From Sclerurus mexicanus (Eukaryota > Chordata > Aves > Passeriformes > Furnariidae), in contig VWZF01003703.1 of the NCBI GenBank assembly GCA_013396755.1, positions 1,585,518 through 1,649,517 on the forward strand: a stretch of DNA of 64,000 nt, read 5' to 3'. Position 1 is the first letter of the stretch. The number at the start of each line of letters is the position of its first letter. The notes under the pieces were generated by a model. It was not told the DNA's origin. It ran no database searches and saw only the letters and a list, made by a program, of their open reading frames with translations. A program made the position numbers and the translations under genes. Shown one piece after another: positions 22,387 through 34,783 of the stretch.

Positions 22387-23670
22387 CTTACCCAATGTTC
22401 AGCTCACACTATAAAATGGTGTGATGACAATTTGCAGGTTGTTAATTTTACTCTTCTACAGTTTCCTCTAACCAGGTGCTGCAGTTCTGAAGCAGATGGA
22501 CCATTCTGAGAGCAAGAAAGGCAAGTTACTCTTCAGGACTTTCTAAATTTATTTCAAAAAATGAATTAAAATCCATATTGTGATTTGTTTACACTGTGAG
22601 GTTCATATTTGGTTATCACTACTTATGTGACTTAAAAAATCAACCAGAATTATATTTTTACTCTATTAGATGAACATGGAACAAAATCACTGGAGCAGCT
22701 GTCTTTAAGTAATTAATATATATAATCTCATTTACATACTGATGAGTGGTTTGTTTTCTCAGCACACCTCTCAGTGGTCAAGAAGTTTCTTATCATTGCT
22801 CCATCTCATGATAATCTCCTTTTCTCAGTTCTGATCAGGAGTAATTCCTTCTTTGTCCCTTTGTGCATCTCTGGGTGTTCCCAGAACTTGTGAGAAGGCA
22901 ATCTCTTCCCCCGATTAGTCACGCTGTTCTGACACACACAGACTTGTTTCCTCACGAAAATGTACAAGCACTGTTGTGTTCCCTTCCCCACGTTGGGCTC
23001 AGCCAGCAGGAGCTTGGGGGAGGCAGCAGGAAAACACCTGTTGGGTTCAAGGATTAAAGAAAATAGGGGAAATAACATCTTTTACAAAGCTCAGAGTGCA
23101 GCGTGGCCAGTGTGGTGCTTTTCATGAGCATTGCAGTCCCTGGAACGCTGTTTATCCTGCAAAAGAGCCAGTGACAACCAAAAGCTGTGATCTCAGAGGG
23201 GCTTTGATCAGTAACGAGAGTGACTAAAGGACTTGCAGCCCTTTAGAGCTCAGGGAAGGAACAGTTTGTGAAGAACAGCAGAGGAGCACTAACCAGTAAT
23301 TTTCAGCAGCATTAATTCCACTTGGACAGACTACAAGGAGAAAGCTCTTCCACTTTCATCACTGCTAAATGTGAGTTTGTGTAATCTGGCAGAGCTCCCC
23401 TGCCATGAGCTGAATGCTGAACAACCACATCCCAGCAGAGACTGAGCTGACCACTGGTGTGCTCACCATTCCCAGTGTGCCAGTGGGAATGTGGCTCTTG
23501 TGCAGTTGATCCAAGATGCTGGAATGGGCATTAATGTTGAGTGTTTTCCCTTTATATTAAGGGTTTTTATGAGAAACAAAGGAAATGAAAATGGGAAATG
23601 TTTAATGTCACGTATGGTCTAAATGGTAGTTCTGCTCTGGAAAAAAATGCCTTTTGGTATATTCAAATAT

Positions 23671-24097
23671 TCATGGAGTCATAGGATCATGGAATGGTTT
23701 GGGTTGGAAGCTAATTTAAAGGTTATCTAGTCTAACCCCCCTGTCCTGGGCAGGGACACCTTCCACCAGCCCACGTGGCTCTCCAAGCCCCATCCAACCT
23801 GGCCTTGGACACTCCCAGGGATTCAGGGGCAACCACAGCTTCTCTGGGCACCCTGTGCCAGGGCCTGCCCACCCTCCCAGCCGGGAATTCCTTGCCAATA
23901 TCCCATCTATCCCTGCCCTCTGGCAGTGGGAAGCCATTCCCTGTGTCCTGTCCCTCCATCCCTTGTCCCCAGCCCCTCTTCAGCCCTTTAGGCTCTGCAA
24001 GGGGCTCTCAGGTCTCCCTGGAGCCTTCTCTCCTCCAGGTGAACACCCCCAGCTCTCCCAGCCTGGCCCCAGAGCAGAGGGGCTCCAGTCTTATGTT
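23671..24097 (-). mobile_element. CR1 LINE 3' fragment, long
   Basis: Reversed; it begins with the tail CATAGGATCATGGAATGG and extends to CCAGAGCAGAGGGGCTCC. Confidence 0.9.
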
Positions 24098-25944
24098 ACC
24101 AGGTTTTCTTTTCTGGTCTCTGATATTGCACATCAGGAGGTCGGTAGGGCAAGACCTAAGAATGTTATGGATTTTTACATGTATTATACTGATGGGGAAT
24201 GTTAAATCCCTTTCCCTGGAAGTTCCCTAGCACTAGATCAGGAGATGGTTGTGCCCCGCTCTGACACAAACACAGTTTATGGCAGAATCCAAATTAATAT
24301 TTTATATTTTACAGTTCCAAATTTGACATTTTCTGTTGGAAAACCAAACTCTGCAATTTTCCTCCTTGGGGGGAGTTGCTTTTTAGTGTCAGACTGTGTG
24401 TACTGACTCAATACCAGTGTGAGATGTGGGCTCTGGGTTACAATATAAAACCATGGCCAGGGTGGTTTTAATGCCTTCACAACTGTGGAATTTTATTCTT
24501 CCTGATATCTGTGTTATTGGGTGTTATTAGAATGGGCTGAAATATTTTTATAGATGAAAAAAAATCAAGTGATCTCAGATTAAATGATTTGCTGCCAGTC
24601 AAGAGCCTGATACTATAATTATTTATTAAGTAGGACTGGCCTGTAGATTGGTGATATGTTCACAAATGAAACAAATTGCCACATGTATATGAATTTAAAA
24701 AATAATTATATATATGTATATAGAGTGGGAGAGGTGTAACCCGTGATTGAAGCCTTGCTGCGAATGTTGTGGTTAAGCTTTCCTTCCTGAATCCCTGATC
24801 TCATCCACCTTTCCCTTTGAAAGAGTTTTTAATTGAGGGTGGTATTTAATTCTTGGTCTTGCCCAAACGAATCTAGAAGGTTCAAGGGAAATTCTTATGT
24901 AAAGGAAAAAGAGAGAGAACTCTCCCTTTCTTCTAAGACAGTGATTATTGGAGTTTCCATGCAGAATCCCAAACCTGTCCTGACATTTTCTGTTGTCTGT
25001 TTTGCAGCAGCCCTGGCTGACTCTGCTTCCAGAGGGGAATGAGGAGAACAATAGGAGGGCAGCGAGTGCTGAGCATATTTAAAGCACAATCATGGGAAAC
25101 GCTCCCAGCGCCATGGAGCCCTTTTCCTTCCCCTGCCAAAACCCCTGGCATGTCCCTGGCTGTGCTCCAGGCCTCTGGATCCATGAGCCTCTTCACTAAG
25201 GTAACTGTCAGCATAGGGAAACACCTCTATTCCAGCGGCAGGGTTTGGAGGGCACAAGGAAACCCCATCCAAGGCCCAAAATCCACTTTCTTGCTGCATT
25301 CAGAGGGTGCTGCTTGTGGGCATACACTGATTCTAGCAGCTTATAAGGTCAGAGATTTACTTTTAATGAATTAATTTTGTAGCATTCTGTATTCTAATAT
25401 GGACCTTTGCATATTTGTAGTGATTGCAGGGTTTAGAAGCAGCAGAGTAAGTTTGTTTTAGGCATAAACTCCTATTTCTTAACAAGACACTTACAATGAG
25501 GGGAGGGGTGATATGAATGTCTCACTTGACTGAAAGAGGAAATGTCTGGCAGTCCCAGGGAAGGAGTCATGAGCACCTGTGCTGAACTCGAACAGATTTT
25601 TGGCAGGAATGATGTAATTGCTCTTGATAACTAGGGTAGAAATAATTTTCTTATACAAATAATGAAAGAGAAGACCGGATCATGACATGACATCATTGGA
25701 ATCAAAGCAGGTTTGAAATGAGCTAGAGAAGGTAAATATAAAAATGGTCTATAGTAAAAAACCAGTATGAGATGGTAGAAGATCAATACCAAAAATCAAA
25801 ACAAATGAATGTTTCCCTTCTGTACTTTTGCTGTATTTCCATCTGCCAACAAGGCAAAGAAGGGGCAAGAGTCTAGGAGAGTCTGGCTCAGGATAGTTTT
25901 GCTGACACTTTAAACAAACACTGCAGTGGATTTTTCTCACACTA

Positions 25945-26337
25945 AAGGCTGGGAGAGCTGAGGGTTTTCACCTGGAGAAGGGAAGGCTCCAGGGAGACCT
26001 GGGAGCCCCTTGCAGTGCCTAAAGGGGCTCCAGGAGAGCTGGAGAGGGACTGGGGACAAGGGATGGAGGGACAGGACACAGGGAATGGCTTCCCACTGCC
26101 AGAGGGCAGGGTGAGATGGGATATTGGGAAGGAATTGCTGGCTGGGAGGGGGGGCAGGCCCTGGCACAGGGTGCCCAGAGAAGCTGTGGCTGCCCCTGGA
26201 TCCCTGGAAGTGTCCAAGGCCAGGTTGGACGGGGCTTGGAGCCACCTGGGCTGGTGGAAGGTGTCCCTGCCCTTGGCTGGGTTAAACAAGATAACCTTTA
26301 AACTTCCTTCCCACTCAAACCATTCTATGATTCTAAG
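25945..26337 (+). mobile_element. CR1 LINE 3' fragment, long
   Basis: Starts at GGCTGGGAGAGCTGAGGG and ends with CAAACCATTCTATGATTCTA, an intact CR1 terminus. Confidence 0.92.
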
Positions 26338-28424
26338 CCAAAGACAACCTGTTTGTGATGCCAGGGGCGTTCAGGGGCTGAAGCACCTTTGTAGTTGTTG
26401 GTCAGAAGAGGAAATTCACACATTAACTCCTTGATTTTATCCCTGTTTTACCTTGCTTATCCCTTTTCTGAGAGATGAGAGGAGCAACCAGCAGCCCCTC
26501 AGGTGGGAGTGCAGCAGCATCCCAAGCCTTAGAAGCGGGACACTTTGAGAACTGGACTTTTGATAAGCATTCTTGGCTCTCTGGCTTATCCTAAGACCAC
26601 AGAAATAACAGTGACCTGTCACTCCAGGGCCACCATTTGTGCTAAGTCAGACAAATGCAGGACAGCCGTGGCAGATACTGGCAGTGAGCACACAAATTAA
26701 ACCCCTGGGGAGGGGCAGATCCCACTCCAACAATGCCTGGTTGCTGCCCGTGTTTGCCGAGCACCCTGCCCACGGAGCAATGAGGAAAACATTGCAACAG
26801 CACAGAGATTGTCTGCCACAGTCCACAGCTGCTGCTGCGTCAGCACAGCTCTTCACGGCCAAGGCTTTCTTAGAGCCCACACTGGGACTGAGCCGCTCCT
26901 GCATCCAGCGGGATCGGGATGCTGTGGTTGTAGGATAAAACCCCCAGGCAGAGGTCCCCTCGCTCCCCAGGGGGCCAGTTATGCCCCTTGGAACCCGTTT
27001 ATTGTTCTTTGACTTCCTTGAAGGCGTGTGTTGTGAGCAGTGATTCATCCACCCGTTCTTCCCAGTCCCGTGGGACCTGTGTTTCTTTTCCATTTCCTGG
27101 AAGCACTCGGTGTTTGGGGAGGGTTGCTGGGACACCCACCCTCCATGGCTGCTCTCAGGATGTTATCTCCTGGGTGTAACATCCACAACAGGATCTCCCT
27201 GCAAATCCCACAGGAATTACTTTTCCTATGGGGTGCACAGGGTGTGAGGCTGTCTGGGAACTATTCCCAGGGAATAAAGGCTGGGAATGTGCTGAGAGCA
27301 GCACTGCTCTTTCAGGTGCCAGTATAAGAAGCTTATAAAAACTTCATTCCTGCTTGTTGAGCAGAAAGTGCAGCAAAATGGGAGTCAGGGCTGGGAACAA
27401 GTGGAGTAGAAGGTGAAATGATGTTGGGACAGCTCGGGATGGAGGCAGGAATGCTCAGCAGAGCTGGGCAAGGGGACAGGCAGTCTTTAAAAGAAGAGAA
27501 AACTTGGACATGTAATTCTGGGCAAAAAAAAATTACACAAAGACAACAAATTATGATCAGTTTGCAGTGTGAGTTTGGAACATGTGAACTGACTTCGGAA
27601 AATGAGATTTTTGACTCCCAGTGGTGCAGCACTGGGAGCACCTGACTGTCAAAGCCATGATTTTGCTCAGGATGGACAGTTGTGCCTGTTGGTGCCACTC
27701 CTTCTCCCCAGCACCCTCCAGAGCAGGGGTTAGATGGGCCTTGTTCCACTCCCTCACCTCCAGTGCAGCTACTGACTCTAATTCCTTGGAAGAATCAGAC
27801 CTGAAGAAGTCATAAAAGCACTAACAATTGGTTTCTTCTCCTTTTGTGGTGATGTAAACACAGAGAAGCCAACCAAAATACCACAGTGCCTGGGCAGACC
27901 CCGAGGGACACATTCCCAAAGAAGTTCGGAGTCAGCTCCCCAGCAGGCTCGATGCAAACTGTGTAGCAGGGAATTCAGCTGGAGAGCTTGGAGACAAGGC
28001 CTGCCCCAAAGCACTCATTGTTTAGAGTGCAACGATAAGCTGGAAGAAGTGTAAGTTTATGGTTTGCCAACAAACTGTTTGACAGGGAAGCAAACACTCC
28101 AGCTCCCTCCCGGGGCTAGGAGGGGGTGTTAGTACTTGGCATCACTCTCAAAAGCAGCATTTTTATCTGCTCCCTTCCCTGAGTTCAGTTCTCTCTTGCC
28201 ACTTTCCATTCCCTATCACTTTCCAAAGCCAGGCTCCTGGCACTTGTTGTTAGATGTCAGATATTTGAACTAAGACCTGTATTTTCTTTGAGTGCTTTCT
28301 GGTTGTGGCTTTCAAATTTCCAGGAAAAAAGATTCCATTTGCTTTCCAGATAAGAGAAAAAAAGAAAACTTCCCGTTTTTTTTCTCTTCAATTTCTTCTA
28401 ATCTTAAACCTCATCTCATGGTTA

Positions 28425-28545
28425 CCACAGGCTGCCCAGGGCAGTGGAGGAGTCACCACTCCTGGAAGTGTCCAAAGATCCCGGGGATGTGACACTTGGG
28501 GCCAGGGTTTAGGGGTGAACGTGGTGGTGCTGGATTACAGCTGGA
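28425..28545 (+). mobile_element. CR1-like remnant, divergent subfamily
   Basis: GCTGCCCAGGGCAGTGGAGG, followed by CTCCTGGAAGTGTCCAAAG. The 3' tail is missing. Confidence 0.6.
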
Positions 28546-30935
28546 ATCGAGGGGCTTGGGGGTCTTTTTCCTTTCTGGAAAGGCTGGAAGATTTTCCTAC
28601 CATGTGGAAAGAAGGTGAGTCCTGTAGGTCTCATAAGAAACAAAGTGCCTGAACATCAGGTGACATTTCCAGGAAACAAAGTTGCTCTGACTGTATTGAG
28701 GAGCTGCCCAGGACACAAGAGGGGAACATGTCGGTCACTCACCTGGAGGACTTGGATTGATTCACTTGTCATTTATGGGCAAGAACAGGAATCTGCCTGG
28801 TTTTTTCTCTGATGCCATGAATAATATTTATGAAGTTGTTTGTACTTGGAAACCACAAGGTGGGGAACTCAGAGCTGTAAAAATGCAAAGAATTGTAATC
28901 TCCCAGGAATGAAACTGTGAAATCAAGTGTTGAGCAAGATGCTTCCAAATGAAACAATATATTTTCAGAATTATATTACAGGGGATTTTTTTTTTGCTGT
29001 GCAGAATAATTTTTCATTTACTCTGAGGGAAATAAAAAGGAAAACTGTGCATTTCATCTCCCTCTCCAGCCTCTTACTTTTACGAATACTTAGGCAGAAT
29101 ATCTTGTCCTCATTTTATTTTGAATTTTCAGCTTGTGAAATGTTTTCCTCCCCTCTCCAGCTATTTTCCAATTCTTTGTCAATGATGAAAGGATTACTCT
29201 CCCTCCTTCCCACCCTTCTCTCTTTTCCTCTAAATTAGAGCTTTTTGTGATTTTTTTTCCCCATAGTATCACTTTCTTGGGTTATGAAACAAAGCCTCAC
29301 ACTGTCACAGATAGTGCTGGATCTGTGAAGGCAACTGAGAATTGTTGGAATAATACTGATTTTTCTTTTCCTGATTTGATTTTGAGATCACTCAACCCAG
29401 TGAGGAAATTTGACACAACCACACCAACTACAGGAATAGAATTTAACTTCTATTTTTTAGAAACTAAGAGGTAAAACTGCACCCCACTTGTCTCTGTTAT
29501 TTGCTGCTCTTCGTGGACAATCATGGACAACCCCTGATTTTGGAGAATTCCCACAGTGGATGAAATACCTACTTATGCTGGAAGTGCTGCAGCCAGAGAG
29601 AGAATTCATGGAGCAATGGAGCAAAGGGGAAGTGACCATAAACCAGGAAACTAGAAATGGATGGCAGGATGTCTCCTGGAATAACAATTGCTGGATAAGA
29701 CTGTGCAAAGTGGGGCAATAGTTACCAGGGTGTTGGCAGGAAAGAGCTCTGGAGCAGGCTGTGTTTAAACAGGACTGCCAGGAGAAGGTTCCACGGTGGA
29801 AGAGATGTTTTAAACACACCTGCAGGTGAGAGGGGGAAAGTAGTTCCTTGGATCCAGAGATGGTGAGAAGGACTTGCAGGAAGGTGAGGGGATTCATTTG
29901 CAAGGAGACAAAGTGAGTGATCAGGTTTATCAGCAAAGAAACGCATCACAAAGCTCAGGGAACAAAGTGCTGTTGACTAAAGCTGTTTCCTTGGAAAGTT
30001 CTGCTCAACTCTGTGTTGCAGCCTGGAGAGAGGAGGAAAGAAAAGCACCCCACCTTCCCCTCACCTTGGAAAGCCTCCAGCAAAGTTCAGTCACTTGAGG
30101 GCAGAGGAAATGCCTGATGAGGAACTGCTGGGTGTGCATAAAATACTCGGCCTTGGAGGGGGCAAAAAGGGGACTTTGAGAGGAGATGTGCTCTTGGAAT
30201 ACGAGTACCTAAGGGAGATGATCCAGACTGTGAGGCACACCGGGAGGATTTGTGCTGCACTTGGAAAGAGGAGGTTCTGGGTGGATACTTGGAATGTAGG
30301 ACAGCCGGGGTGGTAAAACAGACACTGATTTAGGAACAGAAGGGGATCTGTGTGGTGACAGGGCTGTGAAGGGGACACTGCAAATCCTGTCACAGGGTCA
30401 GTGGGAACCAATTCCTTTCTCCCATCCATTCCTGCCCTTCCATACACTTTGATTTTAAAGGAATGAGGATCCCAGCCCTGGTGACAAGAGCTCTCCCTTG
30501 GTCTTCAGCCAGAGAAGCGAAGCAGAGCCCTTGTTGAGGGTGTGAACTTCCTTCATTCCCAGGGCTGTGTCGCACCAACGGTTGAGCATTTTAATCAAAA
30601 TCAAAGCTTCCTTCTGAAATCCCTGGGCTTAGTTATGAAACACTTCATGTCCATCCCTCTGGAAGGAACAGAGTTTTAAGAAGTTTAAATGTTGTTAGAA
30701 TTGTCTTTCCAAAGACAAACTATCCAGTAAATGCTCTGGTTCAGTGGCTCTCAGGCATCTGGAGTTGTTTGGTGTTTCTACTAAATAATCTGGAGATTTC
30801 CAGAAGAGTTACATCCAGCACAGGAATATATGTATTCTGAGGAGATGTTTGCAGGCACAAAGGGAGAGCTGTGTATGGAGCCAGGCAGAAGTGTTATCTG
30901 ATAATTCAACTACAGCCCCAAAGCTCTGAATTCCC

Positions 30936-31075
30936 AGAATCACAGCCACAAACTGGCTTGGTGGGAAAGGACCTTAAACCCACCTCATTCCACCCCCTGC
31001 CATGGGGGAACACCTTCCACAGAGCAGGTTGCTCCAAGCCCCATCCAGCCTGGCCTTGGACACTGGAGGAATCCT
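30936..31075 (-). mobile_element. CR1 LINE 3' fragment
   Basis: Reversed; ATTCCACCCCCTGCCATGGG and GTTGCTCCAAGCCCCATCC are clear. Confidence 0.85.
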
Positions 31076-31166
31076 CCTGAAAGTCCTGGTTTGGCTGAGA
31101 AGCTGCACATGATTATGGATGCTCTTACACCCTCACTGTGGTACATTTTAACCATGACCTGATTTG

Positions 31167-31226
31167 GCCCTTGGAGATGGAGCCTGGTGCCCACCTGCCC
31201 TTGGAGATGGAACCTGGTGCTCACCT
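31167..31226. repeat. 30-base tandem duplication
   Basis: Two adjacent 30-base copies starting GCCCTTGGAGATGGA, differing at two positions. Confidence 0.85.
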
Positions 31227-33185
31227 GCCCTGGGGAGCAGCTCTGTCATTTCGGGAAGCATGGAGTGCAATATTTCTGAGGAGTGTCCATAGGAAGAGGA
31301 GCCACAAACCCTCACACTCAGTCCTGGTGTGACTCAGCACAGAGGGAGGAGCTGTTTGCTTTGGCACAGTGTCCCTTCAAACCACAGAAGCTTCTTCAGG
31401 CCAACAGCTTTGCTCTCAGGGAGATTTATGTGCAAAAAGGCTTCCTCAGCCTTTGGCCAGCAGTTTACAGAGGATGGTGCACAAGCCCGGTAAAATGTGA
31501 GCGGGACAGAGCCCGGGATGCAGAGCTTTATCCAACACATTCCTCAGGCAGGCAGTGACTGAGGAGCTGTGTGTGACACATCCTTCCCCACGTGCTGGCA
31601 ATGCATGGTGGGGGCAAAGGACAGGGTTTCCTCTCTGAGCGTGGGCGGTGCTGTGATGATGGTGGGCTGACAGGTGCATTTACTGGTGCTAAATGTCGTT
31701 CCGGCTGCGTCGCAGTGCTGAAGCATCTTCAGCAAAGCCAGCCATAACTCAGGGGAGCTACACTCTGAAAGCTACTCAGTGTTCCTGGCAGCATTTGCTG
31801 CCTGGGCTGCTCAGGGCTCCTGATTGATCTGGGCAATGCAAAGAAGTGAGGCCACAAGCACAGCCAGTTTATGGCCCCTATAAAGTCCCCTACGCATTTA
31901 GCTCAGTTTTCTGCTGTTAAACCGAGCGTTTGGTATCATCTGGCACTTTAAGTGCTTTGATTTATGGGGGGACAGCAATTGCATCTGTAATAAACATGCT
32001 AAAGCAGGAGTTTAAGAGCAATCTGCTGTATTTATTTGGGACATAAACACTCACCTGCAATGCATGTGGGAATCATCTGAGGTTAACTCACACAGAACAT
32101 CACAGCCATTAAGCTCCAGGCACAGCAAGGTCATATCCAAGGTGAAGATGGAAGAGACTGGGAAGAAAAGGGTGGCATGGCAAATACTGGGAAATAGCAA
32201 ATGGAAAAATATTCTTTTCCTGCTGTTAAATATTCTAGTACATAACTGTAATTTCTTACTCTCCTATAAAGAGCCCAATGCTACACTGAACAAAATAAAT
32301 TACAGCCCCACCCAGTCTTGTTTATTATGAAACATTTAAGCACACAACCATGAAAAGAACATGAAAAAACCACAGCATTGAAAACAAATATAATAAAATT
32401 GCATGTGTTTCAGGTTTATGGAAACTCCCTCCTGGACGACTGAAAGCACAGAAACCCTCTGTGATAGCTGAACCTGCCTCAGCTCTGCTCCACGTGAGGA
32501 ATCCTCCCCATCACATTGGCCATTTGGGTACTGAATTAGTCATGCTCAGTGGATGATTAGGAGTGACAGAAGGTAATAATTTTCAATGATTTAAGTAGCT
32601 TTTTTCATAATTTAAATAGCTTAATCCTTCCATCTTATCCTATTTTTGTATTATAGCAATGGAGTAATGGAGGGGGGCATTAGTGTAATTGATATTATTA
32701 AGAATGAATGACAAGGATTTGTGGACTTTGACACTCATCCATTTATTTCTTAAGAATAAGAAATTCACTTAGAATAAGCAAATTCAGATGGATTTCTGGT
32801 CTCCCAAGAGCAGCCAGACGAGAGGCCAAAAAAAGAAAAAATAAAAATCCAAGGCTTAGTGAAACCACAGGCTTGAAGTTTTCAGGGTAACACAGACTTG
32901 AATAAAAAAGACAAAATCAGGATTCTGGAGTTTAAATAATACAGTTAGAGATCTGACCAACATTCACCCTCTGAGGTTGGAAGGGCTGCCCTGGCCTTGT
33001 CTCGCTGTTTTTACAGGGAAAGGAAGGAGATTCTGCCTTTTAACTTGTGTTACATATTGACACAGGAGTGACACACTGAATTTCTTGCAGTAAGGAAGCC
33101 CTGGGCTGTAGTGTCACAGATATCTAATAAACTAAAGTGGGACAAGGTGCTGTGGATGGGCACGAGTTACCTTTGAGCTCCCTCA

Positions 33186-33530
33186 AGCGGCAGCGAAACC
33201 TCGAGCTTGGAACAGAAACCTCTGAGTTTGTAACATGAACCTCTGAGTTTGTAACAGGAACCTTTGAGTTTATCACACAAAGCTTTGAGTTTGTCACAGA
33301 AACCCTCGAGTTTGAAACAGAAACCTCTGAGTTTGTAACACGACCCTCTGGGTTTGTAACAGGAACCTTTGAGTTTATCACACAAAGCTTTGAGTTTGTC
33401 ACAGAAACCCTCGAGTTTGAAACAGAAACCTCTGTAACACGACCCTCTGGGTTTGTAACAGGAGCCCTCGAGTTTGTCACAGAAACCCTGGTGATTGCTA
33501 CAGAAACTCTCACATTTGTAGCAGAAACCA
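33186..33530. repeat. 21-base minisatellite with a 105-base higher-order unit
   Basis: About 16 units of 21 bases of the form GAAACCTCTGAGTTTGTAACA. Five distinct variants recur in order, giving a 105-base higher-order repeat: CAGGAACCTTTGAG is at 33255 and again at 33360. A six-base deletion in the third block keeps the frame. Two minus-strand frames stay open and read as seven-residue repeats (such as GFCDKLK or VSVTNSK), but no start, splice or domain context supports translation. Confidence 0.92.
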
Positions 33531-34155
33531 TGGAGTGCTTTCCACAATCGGTTTTCCAAGGAAGCTTTGCACTTTAAGACCACGTTTTTCAGAGCCACTG
33601 CAGTAAGCTGAGAGAGCTGCCCCCATTCCAAGGGCTCTAAAGCAGCTCAGAGCACTTGAAAAGGTGACCTGTTAGTTTACTACCACAGTTCTCTTTTGAC
33701 AGGTCTCTGAAAAGACACACACGAGTGAAATGAAGCACTTTATGCCCAGTGGGAGTTCCCATCTCGTTCACTGCACGACACCAGAGTGTTTTGAGAGGCT
33801 ATTCTGACCTTCTTCAGTGGCTCCTGATCCAGCTGATGGCAGAGCAGCTGCAAAGTGGATGTCTTGGTTCAGCAGCTCAGGTAAAACTCAGCACCCTCCC
33901 TTCTACTGCCCTGAAGAGGGAAATGAATCCTTGGCCTTAAATCACAAGTATTTCTGCCCCTACTGAGAGCATATTTTATTCAAAAAGAGCATGTTTTAAT
34001 CAAAAAGCACTTGATGCCGTGCATACAGGATTCAGGTCATCTCTGGTGCAGGAAGATGAAGTTTGGTGGAAGGCTGGCCCTTTTTACAGTGAATCAGTAG
34101 CTTTTCCAAGGGCTTGAATTACACGGGAAGAAGCCTTTGGAGCGAAGAGCTCTGG
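33531..34155. other. Intergenic DNA before MFSD1
   Basis: Unique sequence between the 21-base minisatellite and a CR1 copy. No gene, RNA or further repeat was recognised. Confidence 0.5.
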
Positions 34156-34159
34156 AGAA

Positions 34160-34517
34160 TTGACTTTAGGGAAGAGAAGGTTGTGTGGAGACCTCAGAGC
34201 AGCCTCCAGTACCTGGAGGGGCTACAGAGCAGCTGGAGAGGGGCTGTTCATCGGGAATGGCAGTGACAGGACAAGGGGAACGGCTTTGGACTGAAAGGGA
34301 GCAGGTGTAGGTGGGATTTTGGGAAGGAATTCCTGGCTGGGAGGGTGGGCAGGCCCTGGCACAGGGTGAATCCCAGAGAAGCTGTGGCTGCCCCTGGATC
34401 CCTGGGAGTGTCCAAGGCCGGGATGGAGCCACCTGGGCTGGTGGGAGGTGTCCCTGCCATGGCAGGGCTGGCACTGGGTGGCTTTGAGGTCCTTCCAACC
34501 CAACCCTTCCTGTGATT
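34160..34517 (+). mobile_element. CR1 LINE 3' fragment just before MFSD1
   Basis: Runs to CCTTCCAACCCAACCCTTCC. It ends roughly 45 bases before the start of the MFSD1 CpG island. Confidence 0.9.
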
Positions 34518-34702
34518 CCTTCCCTTTAATGCCCAACACGAGGACAGCAGGGCACTCCCACAGGCCTTTGCGTGGCCCTGGGTGTTCATTGCGGGCTTGT
34601 CGCAGCCGGGCCCTGAGCCGCCCCTCGTTTATGTCCCTGTTTATTTATTTCCGCGTTTATTCCTCTCCGTGTTTACGCCGCCATGTCCCTCACGGCCCCG
34701 CC

Positions 34703-34716
34703 GCTGCCATGGCAAC
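34703..34716. promoter_or_regulatory. RFX X-box-like palindrome
   Basis: GCTGCCATGGCAAC matches the palindromic RFX-factor X-box GTTGCCATGGCAAC at 13 of 14 positions, and lies 68 bases before the MFSD1 ATG. Confidence 0.5.
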
Positions 34717-34732
34717 CGCGCCGTGACGCGCG

Positions 34733-34773
34733 GTCACGTGGGCGCGGCGGTCACGTGCTGCCGCGGTCACGTG
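34733..34773. promoter_or_regulatory. Three GTCACGTG boxes (CLEAR-like, TFEB/TFE3/USF sites)
   Basis: GTCACGTG occurs at 34733-34740, 34750-34757 and 34766-34773, each preceded by G, with spacings of 17 and 16 bases. The lysosomal CLEAR consensus is GTCACGTGAC; the third copy (GGTCACGTGAG) is closest. The last box ends 10 bases before the MFSD1 ATG. USF and MYC/MAX factors bind the same core, so the sequence alone does not choose between them. Confidence 0.7.
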
Positions 34774-34783
34774 AGGCGGGGCC

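Larger units (their letters stand above)
18829..25944. other. Intergenic DNA with CR1 copies, no gene seen
   Basis: CR1 copies are listed separately. The rest is AT-rich unique sequence, especially 19380-19740, 22200-22760 and 24480-24740, which include short TA runs. No exon of a recognised family was found. Confidence 0.5.
26338..33180. other. Intergenic DNA between RARRES1 and MFSD1, no gene seen
   Basis: It contains two CR1 remnants (28425-28545, 30936-31075) and a 30-base tandem duplication (31167-31226). The stretch 31850-32060 has a TATA-like CCCCTATAAAG and AT-rich cores and could be regulatory, but nothing in sequence alone proves it. No coding exon was recognised. Confidence 0.5.
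34560..34783 (+). promoter_or_regulatory. MFSD1: MFSD1 CpG-island promoter
   Basis: GC- and CpG-rich sequence directly before the MFSD1 ATG. From 5' to 3' it holds an RFX-type X-box (34703-34716) and three GTCACGTG boxes (34733-34773). There is no TATA box, as is usual for a housekeeping promoter. An upstream ATG at 34683 opens a frame that overlaps the MFSD1 start. Whether it is transcribed depends on the unknown start site. Confidence 0.7.

Noticed and set aside
33186..33530. CRISPR-like array
   Set aside because: The 21-base units are contiguous with no unique spacers, and the host is a vertebrate.
33124..33631. Minus-strand frames of 135 and 154 residues made of seven-residue repeats
   Set aside because: They follow from a 21-base minisatellite. 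There is no start, splice or domain support, so it is reported as a repeat.
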